From Vibrio sp. B1FLJ16 (GTDB lineage: Bacteria > Pseudomonadota > Gammaproteobacteria > Enterobacterales > Vibrionaceae), in contig NZ_HG992749.1 of NCBI RefSeq assembly GCF_905175385.1, forward strand, positions 2,728,001-2,792,000: DNA of 64,000 nucleotides. The letters run 5' to 3'. Positions 19,440 to 32,037 of this stretch are shown piece after piece (within the stretch, counting starts at the first letter, position 1; each line of letters starts with the position of its first letter). Under the pieces are notes generated by a model that saw nothing but the letters and a program-made list of their open reading frames with translations, was not told the DNA's origin and did no database searches. The position numbers were made by a program, and so were the translations under genes.

Positions 19440-20168
19440 ATGTTTATCTCTAAAGAAGGTCAAAAGGTACCACAAGTCACTCTTCCAACTCGTGTCGGCA
19501 GTTCATGGATTAATCTGACTAGCGACGATATGTTTAAAGACAAAACCATCATCGTCTTCAGCTTACCCGGCGCATTTACCCCTACGTGTTCTTCAAGCCA
19601 TTTACCTCGTTACAACGAGCTTTTCCCTGTCTTTAAAGAGCATGGTGTCGATGAGATACTTTGTGTGTCAGTGAATGATGCATTTGTCATGAACGCCTGG
19701 AAGCAAGAGCAGGAAGCAGACAATATTTCCTTCATTCCGGACGGCAATGGTGAGTTTACCGATGGCATGGCGATGCTGGTTGATAAAAGCGATCTAGGCT
19801 TTGGCAAACGCTCATGGCGCTACAGCATGCTAGTGAAAAATGGTGTTATTGAGAAAATGTTTATCGAACCAAATGAGCCGGGCGATCCGTTTAAAGTCTC
19901 TGACGCCGATACCATGCTCAACTACATTGCGCCGGATTACAAAACTCAGGATTCAATCACTATTTTTACCAAACCCGGTTGCCCTTTCTGTGTGAAAGCC
20001 AAACAGAACCTTATTGATAACGGTCTTCAGTATGAGGAGCTAATTCTGGGTAAAGACGCAACGACGGTAAGTCTGCGCGCTATAACTGGTCGTACAACGG
20101 TGCCTCAGGTATTCATTGGTGGCAGACTGATTGGTGGTAGCGAAGAACTGAAAGCCTACTTAGGGTAA
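19440..20168 (+). CDS. Hybrid peroxiredoxin-glutaredoxin
   Basis: The 242-aa fusion has an N-terminal Prx5-type peroxiredoxin (about 1-160, peroxidatic Cys in [13 protein letters not shown]). A C-terminal glutaredoxin (about 170-242) carries the active site [10 protein letters not shown] and the GSH-binding [10 protein letters not shown]. It reduces peroxides with glutathione directly. ATG 19440 has an AAGGA Shine-Dalgarno; the 12-residue upstream extension is not expected. The oxyR-linked operator implies peroxide induction. Confidence 0.95.
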   Translation: MFISKEGQKVPQVTLPTRVGSSWINLTSDDMFKDKTIIVFSLPGAFTPTCSSSHLPRYNELFPVFKEHGVDEILCVSVNDAFVMNAWKQEQEADNISFIPDGNGEFTDGMAMLVDKSDLGFGKRSWRYSMLVKNGVIEKMFIEPNEPGDPFKVSDADTMLNYIAPDYKTQDSITIFTKPGCPFCVKAKQNLIDNGLQYEELILGKDATTVSLRAITGRTTVPQVFIGGRLIGGSEELKAYLG

Positions 20169-20193
20169 ATAAGCCCCACTCAAACGACAGATA

Positions 20194-20229
20194 GAAAAAA
20201 GCCCCAAAATCAATCTCGATTCCGGGGCT
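20194..20229 (-). terminator. Terminator for argH(A)
   Basis: Stem AGCCCC (20200-20205) / GGGGCT (20224-20229), with a six-T run on the minus strand (20194-20199). It lies about 150 bp past the argH(A) stop. I see no gene in the intervening bases. Confidence 0.6.
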
Positions 20230-20380
20230 CTCTTAGATTCTTCTAAGAAAAAGCAGTGGTACTTTAATAGACTCTGCTTCCTCTTAAAGGTTCCAAATCT
20301 TTTCGATTTTTTTAGCAAATACTTAAGTAACGATCTCATCACTAAAGTATGTCATTGAATGCTAAAAAGATCAGTCTTAG

Positions 20381-22279
<1,899 letters not shown>

Positions 22280-22362
22280 TTACTCTAATTAGTGATGACT
22301 CAATTGATGGTCATTTGCTCACTTTTTCTTATAGGCCAACGTTACGGCAATTTTGATAAAAA

Positions 22363-22401
22363 ATAAAGTATAAATTCAATATTTTTACATATCTATTCAC
22401 G
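22363..22401 (-). promoter_or_regulatory. Paired ARG boxes upstream of argH(A)
   Basis: On the minus strand two 18-bp boxes, CGTGAATAGATATGTAAA (22384-22401) and ATTGAATTTATACTTTAT (22363-22380), are separated by exactly 3 bp. This is the spacing used by hexameric ArgR. Both match TGAAT-N4-ATTCA with a few changes. Confidence 0.65.
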
Positions 22402-22441
22402 ATAAAATAGTTTGACACACATAAAAACTCGCTAAAACAAA

Positions 22442-22474
22442 AAAAAGACCTGCCACTAGGTGACAGGTCTTTTT
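22442..22474 (-). terminator. Terminator after argG
   Basis: Stem AAAAAGACCTG / CAGGTCTTTTT, extended inside by a further CA/TG pair, with a long T-run on the minus strand. It separates argG from argH(A). Confidence 0.85.
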
Positions 22475-22495
22475 CATCAGAAATGAAATATAGGA

Positions 22496-23710
22496 TTATT
22501 TCTTCTGGCTGTTCAAAGCACGGATACGGCTTGATAGCGAGTAAAGACGGATGAAACCACCAGCATGGCTTTGGTCGTAAACTTCATCTTCACCGAAAGT
22601 TGCAAACTCTTCTGAATACAGGCTGTTGTCAGAACGTTTCTGAGTAACGGTTGCCTGACCTTTATACAACTTAACAACCACTTCGCCATTCACATCCTGA
22701 GCCAGCTCATCTGAAGCCGCCAGGATTGATTTACATAATGGCGTAAACCAACGACCATCGTACACAAGGTGAGAAGCTTTAAGACCCAGCTCTTCACGGA
22801 ATTCGAATGATGCTTTGTCTAGTACCAATTGCTCTACTGCACGCAATGCTTCCATCATGATGGTACCTCCCGGAGTTTCGTAACAACCACGAGACTTCAT
22901 ACCCACCAGACGGTTCTCAACGATATCAATACGGCCAACACCGTGTTTCGCACCTTTCTCGTTCAGGTAAACCAGCGCGTTATATGGCGTCATTGATTCA
23001 CCATCAACAGCAACAACTTCGCCTTTTTCAACTTTCAGAGTTACATATTCTGCTTCGTTTGGCGCTTGCTCCGGATCTACCGTCCATACCCAGCAATCTT
23101 CATTTGGCGCATTCCAAGTATCCTCTAAAACGCCGCCTTCGGTAGAGATGTGCCATGCGTTAGCGTCACGTGAGTAAATCTTAGTAAGCGATGCAGAACA
23201 AGGAATGTTACGCTCAGCCAGATAATCCAAACATTGCTCGCGGCTGACAAGATCCCACTCACGCCAAGGTGCGATAACATGCAGATCAGGTGCTAATGCT
23301 GCGAACGCGCCTTCAAAACGTACCTGGTCGTTACCTTTACCGGTACAACCGTGACACAGTGCATCGGCACCCACTTTACGCGCCACTTCAACCTGCGCCT
23401 TAGCGATGATTGGACGTGCCATTGAAGTACCCAACAGGTATTTACCTTCGTAGTATGCACCGGTTTTTAGTGTTGGGTAGATGTATTCGGCAACCATTTC
23501 TTCTTTCAGGTCAGCGATGTAACACTCAGATGCACCTGATGCTTTCGCTTTCGCTTCAATGCCTTCAAGCTCTTCTGCACCCTGACCTACATCGGCTACA
23601 AAAGCGACAACTTCACAGTTGTAATTCTCTTTTAGCCACGGGATGATGACTGAAGTATCTAGACCGCCTGAGTATGCGACTACTACTTTATTTACGTTCA
23701 CTTTGCTCAT
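22496..23710 (-). CDS. argG: Argininosuccinate synthase
   Basis: ArgG joins citrulline and aspartate using ATP. The 404 aa start [20 protein letters not shown], which contains the ATP pyrophosphatase P-loop SGGLDTS. The citrulline and aspartate region [15 protein letters not shown] is present. ATG 23710 has a GGAG Shine-Dalgarno. It follows argB by 89 bp in the argCBG unit. Confidence 0.97.
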   Translation of the reverse strand: MSKVNVNKVVVAYSGGLDTSVIIPWLKENYNCEVVAFVADVGQGAEELEGIEAKAKASGASECYIADLKEEMVAEYIYPTLKTGAYYEGKYLLGTSMARPIIAKAQVEVARKVGADALCHGCTGKGNDQVRFEGAFAALAPDLHVIAPWREWDLVSREQCLDYLAERNIPCSASLTKIYSRDANAWHISTEGGVLEDTWNAPNEDCWVWTVDPEQAPNEAEYVTLKVEKGEVVAVDGESMTPYNALVYLNEKGAKHGVGRIDIVENRLVGMKSRGCYETPGGTIMMEALRAVEQLVLDKASFEFREELGLKASHLVYDGRWFTPLCKSILAASDELAQDVNGEVVVKLYKGQATVTQKRSDNSLYSEEFATFGEDEVYDQSHAGGFIRLYSLSSRIRALNSQKK

Positions 23711-23799
23711 GATTTTCTCCAAATTTAACTGGCGCTGCTCTCGGCGGTCAGTGCCAACTACTTCCTAATGTATGATTCTTTAAATTCTTTAGTGCGGCT

Positions 23800-24591
23800 T
23801 TACTGAGGCAGAAACTGTGTACCGATACTCTGACCGGCAAATAACTGTTCCAGCTTCTCCGGGTAACGCCAGGTTGCAACTTCGATAGGTCGGCCAAGAT
23901 CATTGGCAGCCTCCAAAGCGGCTTTAACTTTGACGATCATGCCGTCGGTGATCACGTGACCTTCGATCAACGCATCTGCTTCTTTTTCAGATAAGCTTTT
24001 GATCAAGTGACCTTTACCATCCAGAACGCCACTGACATCAGAAAGCAGAACCAACTCCGCATCCAATGCTCCGGCAACTGCGACTGCGGCTTGATCGGCA
24101 TTAACATTCATCATCTGGCCTTCTTTGGTCAGACCGATAGAGCTAATGATTGGCAGTGCACCCGTGTTTAGGATCGCCTGCAGCAGAGTTGAATCCCCCG
24201 GAGAGGCTTTACCTACCGCGCCCAGCTCAGGATCAAGTTCTTCAACTTTACATAAACCGCCATCAGCTAAACTCAGACCGACTGCATTAAGACCATCCGC
24301 AATTGCCTGACCTTGCAGGAGTTTGTTTGCTGTACCCGCTAGCGCGCCAGCAATGACAGGGATTTGGTCGTAAGGAGTGACACGTAAGCCGTGTTTCTTT
24401 ACGGTTTGGAGTTGTAACTTGCTCATCAACTCGTCCACCAAGTAGCCACCGCCATGAACGATGGCGATTTGTCGCTGCGCCGACTCTTGGTAAGCCACGA
24501 TGGCACCAAACAGTTGGCTTAAGGTTTTTGTGCAAGATAAAGCTGCACCGCCTAGCTTAATGACTAATGGAGCTTGATTGGTTTGCGTCAT
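23800..24591 (-). CDS. argB: Acetylglutamate kinase
   Basis: ArgB phosphorylates N-acetylglutamate, the second step of arginine synthesis. The 263-aa amino-acid kinase has VIKLGGAAL at the N-terminus, [12 protein letters not shown] and [18 protein letters not shown] 24591 has a GAGGGAAAA Shine-Dalgarno; the extra upstream codons are not conserved. It starts 21 bp after argC. E. coli-type, short and probably not feedback-inhibited by arginine (inference). Confidence 0.96.
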   Translation of the reverse strand: MTQTNQAPLVIKLGGAALSCTKTLSQLFGAIVAYQESAQRQIAIVHGGGYLVDELMSKLQLQTVKKHGLRVTPYDQIPVIAGALAGTANKLLQGQAIADGLNAVGLSLADGGLCKVEELDPELGAVGKASPGDSTLLQAILNTGALPIISSIGLTKEGQMMNVNADQAAVAVAGALDAELVLLSDVSGVLDGKGHLIKSLSEKEADALIEGHVITDGMIVKVKAALEAANDLGRPIEVATWRYPEKLEQLFAGQSIGTQFLPQ

Positions 24592-24612
24592 TGCTTTTCC
24601 CTCTATCAACGA

Positions 24613-25617
24613 CTACAGCAACGCTGTCAGTTCTGGGTAACCGTAATGAATATTTAAACACTGCATCGCTTGGCTCGATGCACCTTTGAGTAGGTTGTCG
24701 ATGGCAGAAATCACAATCACATGCTCGCCCTGCACCTTCCAGCCGATATCACAGAAAGGTGTATTTTCAACATCCTGAATACGTGGAATGCCATCCCCTT
24801 TAAGACGCACAGCAGGCTTGCCCTGATAGGCTAGTTCGAATGCCTTAGTAACCTGTTCTGCGGTCACACCTGATGCTAACTTCATAGTGATTGTGGCAAG
24901 AATGCCGCGCTTAAAATTGCCCAAATGAGGGGTAAAAATCACATCACAACCTAGATGCTGAGCGATCTCAGGTTGATGACGATGACTGAAGACTCCGTAA
25001 GGTTGCAGACTCACTTCGCAGAAGCTATTGGTCATCGAAGCTTTTCTGCCGGCCCCAGATACACCGCTAGTCGCATTGATTACCGGCCATTGATTAGTAT
25101 CCAGCAACTTACCTTCTAGCAGAGGTTTGATTGCCAATTGCGACGCTGTTGGGTAGCAGCCCGCTACCGCAACTAAAGGAGTGTTTTTAATTGCTTCGAA
25201 ATTCCACTCCGCTAAGCCATACGCCGCTTTGTCCAGCCAGTTGTTAAATTGATGCTTGAAACCGTAAAAGGTGTCGTAAAAGTCTTCATTCTGAACACGG
25301 AATGCACCAGATAAATCAAAGACCTGACATCCTGCTTCAAGAAAAATCGGGGCAAGGTCATGACTGACTTCGTGTGCAGTGGCCAGAAACACCACATCAG
25401 ATTGTTCAGCCACTTTATTCGGATCGGTTAACGGGTTAACCGGCATATCGATTACGCCGTCTAACTTGCCATGCAGCTGTGCGATGCTTTTTCCTGCATC
25501 CACACTGTTGGCGGATACGTATAAACCTGATAGCGTGAGTTCCGGGTGTTTGTTAACCATTAAAGCTAACTCTGCGCCGGTGTAACCGCTGGCTCCGATA
25601 ATCGTGGTTTTTAGCAT
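24613..25617 (-). CDS. argC: N-acetyl-gamma-glutamyl-phosphate reductase
   Basis: This NADPH-dependent reductase makes N-acetylglutamate semialdehyde. The 334 aa have the Rossmann start [18 protein letters not shown], the catalytic cysteine in [12 protein letters not shown], and [12 protein letters not shown]. It is the first gene of argCBG and is divergent from argE with ARG boxes between them. Confidence 0.97.
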   Translation of the reverse strand: MLKTTIIGASGYTGAELALMVNKHPELTLSGLYVSANSVDAGKSIAQLHGKLDGVIDMPVNPLTDPNKVAEQSDVVFLATAHEVSHDLAPIFLEAGCQVFDLSGAFRVQNEDFYDTFYGFKHQFNNWLDKAAYGLAEWNFEAIKNTPLVAVAGCYPTASQLAIKPLLEGKLLDTNQWPVINATSGVSGAGRKASMTNSFCEVSLQPYGVFSHRHQPEIAQHLGCDVIFTPHLGNFKRGILATITMKLASGVTAEQVTKAFELAYQGKPAVRLKGDGIPRIQDVENTPFCDIGWKVQGEHVIVISAIDNLLKGASSQAMQCLNIHYGYPELTALL

Positions 25618-25677
25618 TCTATAACATCCGTAAACTTAAAGGCTCAAGTGACTATTCATATTTAACTTTTGCTGTAT

Positions 25678-25716
25678 ATTGATTTTTTATTCATTAAATA
25701 TGATTTAATATGTGTT
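25678..25716. promoter_or_regulatory. ARG box pair between argC and argE
   Basis: ATTGATTTTTTATTCATT (25678-25695) differs from the TGAAT-N4-ATTCA core at one position. A weaker box, TATGATTTAATATGTGTT, begins 3 bp later at 25699. The pair can control both divergent promoters. Confidence 0.6.
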
Positions 25717-25761
25717 TTACATTTTTGTGCTCGGTCTGTCAACAGGAGATTTGAAGAATCC

Positions 25762-26898
25762 ATGCAATTACCAACTTTTCTAGAGGTCTATGAAGGACTC
25801 ATCAGTACCTCTTCAATCAGCTCAACGGATCCGAAATGGGATCAGGGCAATGCGAAAGTGATCGAAAAACTCGCGACCTGGTTCAGAGATCTTGGTTTCA
25901 GTGTTGAGGTGATCGAAGTAGAGCCAGGCAAACACAATATGATCGCACGTATGGGTGAGGGAGAAGGAGGACTCCTCCTTGCCGGGCACAGTGACACGGT
26001 TCCGTTTGACGAAGGGCGCTGGAACTTCGACCCGCATAAGCTGACCAAAAAAGATAACCGTTTTTATGGTTTGGGTACGGCAGACATGAAAGGCTTCTTT
26101 GCCTTCATTTATGAAGCAGTTAAGAAAGTCGACTGGACTAAACAGAACAAGCCGCTTTATGTGTTAGCGACCTGTGATGAAGAAACCACGATGCTGGGCG
26201 CAAGACATTTCACCGCAAACGCGCCATTTAAACCGGATTACTGCATTATCGGAGAACCAACCAGTCTGGTACCAATTCGCGGCCATAAAGGGCATGTCGC
26301 CAATGCAATTCGCGTCACCGGTAAATCTGGCCACTCATCAGATCCGGCTCTGGGCGTGAATGCAATTGAGATCATGCATGAAGTGATGTTTGCCATGATG
26401 CAACTACGCGACAAGTTAATTAAAGAGTACCACCACCCCGGATTTGCTATACCAAGCCCGACTTTAAACCTTGGTCATATTCATGGTGGCGACAGTGCTA
26501 ACCGCATCTGTGGTTGCTGCGAACTTCATTATGACGTTCGACCTTTACCGGGCATCAGCCTGGACGGTTTGGAAAACATGTTGCGTGGCGCACTTAAAGA
26601 AGTAGAAGCTAAGTGGCCGGGCCGAATCGAAGTTATTCCGCTCCACGAAGCTATTCCGGGTTATGAGTGCCCTCATGATCACCCATTCATTGGTGGTGTC
26701 GAAGAGTTATGTGAGACCAGCTCGCAGACCGTAAACTACTGTACCGAAGCCCCGTTTTTACAAGAGCTTTGTCCGACGTTAGTGCTTGGTCCCGGTTCAA
26801 TTGATCAGGCGCATCAACCAGACGAGTTTCTCGCCTTTGATTTTATAGATCCCACTATAGACGTGCTGTCTAAAGCCATGATCAGGTACTGCTGTTAA
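25762..26898 (+). CDS. argE: Acetylornithine deacetylase
   Basis: ArgE removes the acetyl group to give ornithine. The 378-aa M20 metallopeptidase has metal-binding [11 protein letters not shown] and GTADMKGF, the catalytic [10 protein letters not shown], and the dimerisation domain from about 175 to 290. ATG 25762 is used because [14 protein letters not shown] is the family start and an AGGAG lies upstream. It is divergent from argCBG. With ArgE and ArgH(A) present the pathway is the linear acetylated one. Confidence 0.96.
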   Translation: MQLPTFLEVYEGLISTSSISSTDPKWDQGNAKVIEKLATWFRDLGFSVEVIEVEPGKHNMIARMGEGEGGLLLAGHSDTVPFDEGRWNFDPHKLTKKDNRFYGLGTADMKGFFAFIYEAVKKVDWTKQNKPLYVLATCDEETTMLGARHFTANAPFKPDYCIIGEPTSLVPIRGHKGHVANAIRVTGKSGHSSDPALGVNAIEIMHEVMFAMMQLRDKLIKEYHHPGFAIPSPTLNLGHIHGGDSANRICGCCELHYDVRPLPGISLDGLENMLRGALKEVEAKWPGRIEVIPLHEAIPGYECPHDHPFIGGVEELCETSSQTVNYCTEAPFLQELCPTLVLGPGSIDQAHQPDEFLAFDFIDPTIDVLSKAMIRYCC

Positions 26899-26929
26899 CC
26901 ATACTTCAGTTTCTGCTCACAACAAAAGC

Positions 26930-26951
26930 GTGCAGCTCGGATGAGCTGCAC
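26930..26951 (+). terminator. Hairpin after argE
   Basis: Perfect 9-bp stem (GTGCAGCTC / GAGCTGCAC) with a GGAT loop, 32 bp past argE. The following bases are AT-rich without a clean T-run. The rest of the gap to ppc shows no gene. Confidence 0.5.
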
Positions 26952-27194
26952 TGACTAATTTATTTATAATCTTTCTTAATATCTTTTGTTGACACTTGAC
27001 CATTATTTAACTGGTTATTTTGTAATTAATTTTCACCCAATATTCTATATGCATCGTAACTTTGCTCTAAATCAGGATAGAAGCGGAATAATTACAAACA
27101 TAGTCGGCTTTATTTGACTAGAACTGGTGCTTTTCGCTAGATTGGTGTCTTAACAAGGACAATGGATGTAGTTTTATTACGAGGCAGGACGACA

Positions 27195-29828
27195 ATGAAT
27201 GAGAAATACGCCGCACTCAAAAGCAATGTGCGCATGCTAGGCCACTTACTGGGCAACACGATTCGCGATGCCCATGGCGAAGAAATTTTCGAAAAAGTGG
27301 AAACCATTCGTAAATTATCCAAATCTGCCCAAGCAGGAAATCAAGCAGACAAGGAAAGCTTGATAGAAGAAATCAAACACCTTCCTGATGAGCAGTTAAC
27401 GCCAGTTACCCGCGCGTTTAACCAGTTTCTGAACCTGACAAATATTGCTGAGCAATACCACACGATTTCACGTCACTGTGAAGAGCACATCTGCGAACCA
27501 GATGCGATCAACTCGCTGTTTTCTAAACTGGTGCAAAACAATGTCAGCAAGCTTGATACCGCTCAGGCAGTTCGCGATCTGAATATTGAGTTGGTTTTGA
27601 CGGCTCACCCGACAGAGATCACCCGCCGCACCATGATCAATAAACTGGTGAAGATCAACGAGTGTTTGTCCAAGCTAGAGTTAAGCGATCTTTCATCTAA
27701 AGAGCGTAAAAAAACTGAGCGACGACTAGAACAGTTGATCGTTCAGGGCTGGCACTCTGATGTGATCCGCCAACAACGTCCGACGCCACTTGATGAAGCC
27801 AAATGGGGCTTTGCTGTTGTAGAAAATTCCCTGTGGGAAGCGGTACCTGAATTCCTGCGTGAAATGGATGATCGTCTGCAATCATACCTGGGCGAAGGTT
27901 TACCAATTGATGCCCGTCCGGTGCACTTTTCTTCCTGGATGGGTGGTGACCGGGACGGTAACCCGTTTGTGACACACAGCATTACACGTGAAGTGCTGCT
28001 TCTGTCCCGCTGGAAAGCGGCGGATCTTTACCTCAACGACATCAACGAACTGATCAGCGAACTGTCGATGACAGTCTGCAACGATCAGGTACGTACACTC
28101 GCTGGCGATGATCAACACGAACCGTACCGCGCAATCCTCAAGCAACTGCGCACACTGCTGACTGAAACCAAAGAGATTCTGGATGCGAAAATCTACGGCC
28201 AAAGGCTGGCTGTAAAAGCACCGCTACAGAAAGTAGAGCAGCTCTGGGATCCACTTTACGCCTGTTACCAATCTCTGCATGAGTGCGGCATGGGTGTTAT
28301 TGCTGACGGTTCACTACTGGATACACTACGCCGCGTTAAAGCGTTTGGTGTGCACCTGGTTCGACTCGATATCCGTCAGGAGAGCACCCGTCACGCAAAC
28401 GCGCTTTCTGAGCTGACACGTTACCTAGGTATTGGTGACTACGAGCAGTGGAGTGAGCAGGATAAAATTGCCTTCCTGACCAACGAGCTGGCTTCTAAGC
28501 GTCCGCTCCTGCCACGCGACTGGCAGCCATCAGAGCCGGTTCAGGAGGTTCTGGACACCTGTAAGATTATTGCTGCCCAGTCTCGTGAAGCGTTCGGCGC
28601 TTATGTCATCTCTATGGCCCGTACGGCCTCTGATGTTCTGGCGGTACACCTGCTGCTTCAAGAATCAGGTTGTCCTTACCGCATGGATGTCTGTCCGTTA
28701 TTTGAAACTCTGGACGACCTGAACAATGCAGAATCGGTCATCAAACAATTGATGGATATCGATTTGTACCGTGGTTTTATTCAAAACCACCAAATGGTCA
28801 TGATTGGCTACTCTGACTCAGCGAAAGATGCGGGCGTGATGTCTGCGGGCTGGGCTCAGTACCATGCAATGGAGTCACTGGTCAAAGTTGCTGAAAAAGA
28901 AGGTGTTGAACTGACCCTGTTCCACGGTCGCGGTGGTACGGTTGGTCGTGGTGGTGCACCGGCACATGCTGCGTTGCTGTCTCAGCCACCTAAAAGCCTT
29001 AAAGGCGGTCTGCGTGTAACCGAGCAAGGTGAAATGATTCGCTTTAAACTCGGTCTGCCAGATGTTGCGGTAAACAGCTTCAACCTGTACGCGAGTGCGA
29101 TTCTGGAAGCAAACCTGCTGCCACCACCAGAACCAAAACAAGAATGGCGCGATCTGATGGAAGTACTGTCTGAAGTAAGCTGTGAAGCTTACAGAAGTGT
29201 CGTTCGCGGCGAACCAGACTTTGTGCCTTACTTCCGCCAGGCAACTCCGGAACTTGAGCTGGGTAAATTACCACTTGGTTCCCGCCCTGCAAAACGTAAC
29301 CCGAACGGCGGTGTAGAAAGTTTACGTGCGATTCCATGGATTTTCTCCTGGAGCCAGAACCGCCTGGTACTGCCGGCTTGGTTAGGTGCAGGTGAAGCGA
29401 TCCAGTTCTCTGTAGATAAAGGTCACCAGGCGCTATTAGAAGAGATGTGCCGTGAATGGCCGTTCTTCTCTACCCGCCTTGGTATGTTAGAGATGGTGTA
29501 CTCGAAATGTAATATCGACATCTCACGCTACTACGACTTGCGTCTGGTAGATGAATCACTGCGTCCTCTGGGTGAGAGATTGCGAGCTCAGCTACAAAAG
29601 GACATCAAAGCAGTCCTGAACGTAGAGAACAACGAGAACCTGATGCAACATGATCCGTGGGGTATGGAATCAATTCGCCTGCGTAACATCTATGTAGAGC
29701 CATTGAATATGCTTCAGGCTGAATTACTTTACCGTACTCGTCAAAGCGAAGAAGTATCAGCGGATCTTGAAGAGGCATTGATGGTGACGATTGCAGGTAT
29801 TGCTGCTGGTATGCGTAACACCGGATAA
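27195..29828 (+). CDS. ppc: Phosphoenolpyruvate carboxylase
   Basis: PPC carboxylates PEP to oxaloacetate, replenishing the TCA cycle. The 877 aa carry [15 protein letters not shown] (catalytic His), [13 protein letters not shown] and [14 protein letters not shown]. The normal C-terminal end MRNTG is intact. ATG 27195 has an AGGA Shine-Dalgarno; an in-frame ATG at 27162 would add 11 residues unlike the family. A terminator follows. Confidence 0.97.
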   Translation: MNEKYAALKSNVRMLGHLLGNTIRDAHGEEIFEKVETIRKLSKSAQAGNQADKESLIEEIKHLPDEQLTPVTRAFNQFLNLTNIAEQYHTISRHCEEHICEPDAINSLFSKLVQNNVSKLDTAQAVRDLNIELVLTAHPTEITRRTMINKLVKINECLSKLELSDLSSKERKKTERRLEQLIVQGWHSDVIRQQRPTPLDEAKWGFAVVENSLWEAVPEFLREMDDRLQSYLGEGLPIDARPVHFSSWMGGDRDGNPFVTHSITREVLLLSRWKAADLYLNDINELISELSMTVCNDQVRTLAGDDQHEPYRAILKQLRTLLTETKEILDAKIYGQRLAVKAPLQKVEQLWDPLYACYQSLHECGMGVIADGSLLDTLRRVKAFGVHLVRLDIRQESTRHANALSELTRYLGIGDYEQWSEQDKIAFLTNELASKRPLLPRDWQPSEPVQEVLDTCKIIAAQSREAFGAYVISMARTASDVLAVHLLLQESGCPYRMDVCPLFETLDDLNNAESVIKQLMDIDLYRGFIQNHQMVMIGYSDSAKDAGVMSAGWAQYHAMESLVKVAEKEGVELTLFHGRGGTVGRGGAPAHAALLSQPPKSLKGGLRVTEQGEMIRFKLGLPDVAVNSFNLYASAILEANLLPPPEPKQEWRDLMEVLSEVSCEAYRSVVRGEPDFVPYFRQATPELELGKLPLGSRPAKRNPNGGVESLRAIPWIFSWSQNRLVLPAWLGAGEAIQFSVDKGHQALLEEMCREWPFFSTRLGMLEMVYSKCNIDISRYYDLRLVDESLRPLGERLRAQLQKDIKAVLNVENNENLMQHDPWGMESIRLRNIYVEPLNMLQAELLYRTRQSEEVSADLEEALMVTIAGIAAGMRNTG

Positions 29829-29848
29829 TCCTCATCGTTTATGAACTG

Positions 29849-29874
29849 AAAGGCTGAGCAACCGCTCAGCCTTT
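29849..29874 (+). terminator. Terminator after ppc
   Basis: 11-bp stem AAAGGCTGAGC / GCTCAGCCTTT with loop AACC, followed by TTCTTATATT. Confidence 0.85.
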
Positions 29875-29898
29875 CTTATATTCATCAGATTGAAGAGC

Positions 29899-29914
29899 AA
29901 TTGACTAGTCAGTT
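29899..29914. promoter_or_regulatory. Possible LuxR/HapR-type operator upstream of aphA
   Basis: AATTGACTAGTCAGTT is nearly palindromic and resembles the half-sites recognised by LuxR/HapR, which repress aphA in other vibrios. The match is loose and was made by eye. Confidence 0.25.
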
Positions 29915-30093
29915 AATCCGGTTTAAACGACGAATTCACCAATAATGCAGAATAATTAACCACAAAAATCCTCTACTGAGTATTATATTAGTTTTTTAGT
30001 GTAATTTATTCCTACTATTCCACTTCATGCTTATTATTTATATACTACTCGCCCTGCCGAGAGCGCATAACTCAAATCAAACTGCTCCGGCTA

Positions 30094-30155
30094 AGATGGT
30101 AAAACCATCTCTAGGTGATAAACGGCTTTAAGGTGACAGGACCAACTTTGTTGGT
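30094..30155 (+). promoter_or_regulatory. aphA leader with Qrr sRNA pairing site between two hairpins
   Basis: A perfect hairpin AGATGGT-AAA-ACCATCT (30094-30110) is followed directly by CTAGGTGATAAACGGCTT (30111-30128), then by hairpin ACCAAC-TTT-GTTGGT (30141-30155). The middle block matches, apart from four bases, the complement of the conserved Qrr segment that I recall as AAGCCGAGGGTCACCTAG. Qrr sRNAs activate aphA translation in V. harveyi and V. cholerae. The rest of the 29875-30250 region shows no gene. Confidence 0.7.
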
Positions 30156-30250
30156 ACTACTTATACATAAAAAACTCAAACGCCATAAAGAGCGCAGCTG
30201 AAAGTATAAGTAGCTTGTTTACAAGTTTATTGACCATTTGGATTGAAGAC

Positions 30251-30790
30251 ATGTCATTACCACACGTAATCTTAACTGTTCTTAGCACACGCGATGCAAC
30301 CGGTTACGATATCACAAAAGAATTCTCAGCTAGCATCGGTTACTTCTGGAAAGCAAGTCACCAGCAAGTTTACCGCGAACTTAACAAAATGGCTGAGAAA
30401 GAACTGGTTACTTGCGTACTGGAGCCTCAAGAGGGTAAACCGGATCGTAAGGTATACTCCATCACAGATGCCGGGCGTAGTGCACTAGGTGAATGGTTTG
30501 ACCAACCAACGGCACACCCAACAGTTCGTGATGAGTTCTCCGCAAAACTAATGGCTTGCGCGGTGCAACCTGCTGCACCTTTCCGTGAGCAACTGTCTGA
30601 ACTGGTTGAAGAGTCACGCAAACTGGTTTCACACTACAAAGAAATTGAAGCGGCATACTACGCTACGCCGTCGACTCTGGATAAACAAGCACGTCTGGAA
30701 CGCCTGACGCTACGCCGCAACCTACTATTGCGCGAAACGTGGATTACCTGGGCAGAAGAAGTGCTGACTGAACTTGAAGTTATCGGCTAA
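30251..30790 (+). CDS. aphA: Quorum-sensing and virulence regulator AphA
   Basis: AphA is the master regulator at low cell density in vibrios. The 179-aa PadR-family protein has an N-terminal winged helix (MSLPHVILTVLSTRDATGYD; recognition region SHQQVYRELNKMAEKELV). A C-terminal coiled-coil dimerisation domain follows (about 100-179). The length equals V. cholerae AphA. ATG 30251 is chosen by the family start; the in-frame ATG at 30215 lies in the leader. It sits after ppc, as in other vibrios, with a long regulated leader. Confidence 0.95.
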   Translation: MSLPHVILTVLSTRDATGYDITKEFSASIGYFWKASHQQVYRELNKMAEKELVTCVLEPQEGKPDRKVYSITDAGRSALGEWFDQPTAHPTVRDEFSAKLMACAVQPAAPFREQLSELVEESRKLVSHYKEIEAAYYATPSTLDKQARLERLTLRRNLLLRETWITWAEEVLTELEVIG

Positions 30791-30821
30791 AAAGTTTCAG
30801 TTTATTCATACAATATATCGA

Positions 30822-30851
30822 AAAAAGGCTTGCCAGATGGCAAGCCTTTTT
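30822..30851. terminator. Bidirectional terminator between aphA and metF
   Basis: 13-bp stem AAAAAGGCTTGCC / GGCAAGCCTTTTT with loop AGAT between convergent genes. Confidence 0.9.
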
Positions 30852-30865
30852 AATATCTGTTCGAC

Positions 30866-31792
<927 letters not shown>

Positions 31793-31807
31793 TCAAATTT
31801 CGCGAAT

Positions 31808-31831
31808 CGACGTTTAGACGTCTATATGTCT
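31808..31831 (-). promoter_or_regulatory. Three tandem met boxes upstream of metF
   Basis: Contiguous 8-bp units CGACGTTT, AGACGTCT (perfect consensus) and ATATGTCT form a MetJ operator 46 bp before metF. Confidence 0.8.
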
Positions 31832-31993
31832 ACAGAATGAATTGAATACGATTTAATGTCAACCTTGTGATTATGAATTTTTTTCAAGTTAATAATGAGG
31901 ATAACTCAAGTTGATATCCGGTTCATATTTACCCGCTAGACATCTGATGAAATACAGGCTTCAAAACTAAGTATGGCACTGAGAGAGGAATAA

Positions 31994-32020
31994 AAAACCC
32001 CGGATGGATACCGGGGTTTT
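31994..32020 (-). terminator. Terminator after metL
   Basis: Perfect 10-bp stem AAAACCCCGG / CCGGGGTTTT with a 7-nt loop; a T-run follows on the minus strand. It lies 17 bp past the metL stop. Confidence 0.9.
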
Positions 32021-32037
32021 GGAAGTTCCTGAGACTT

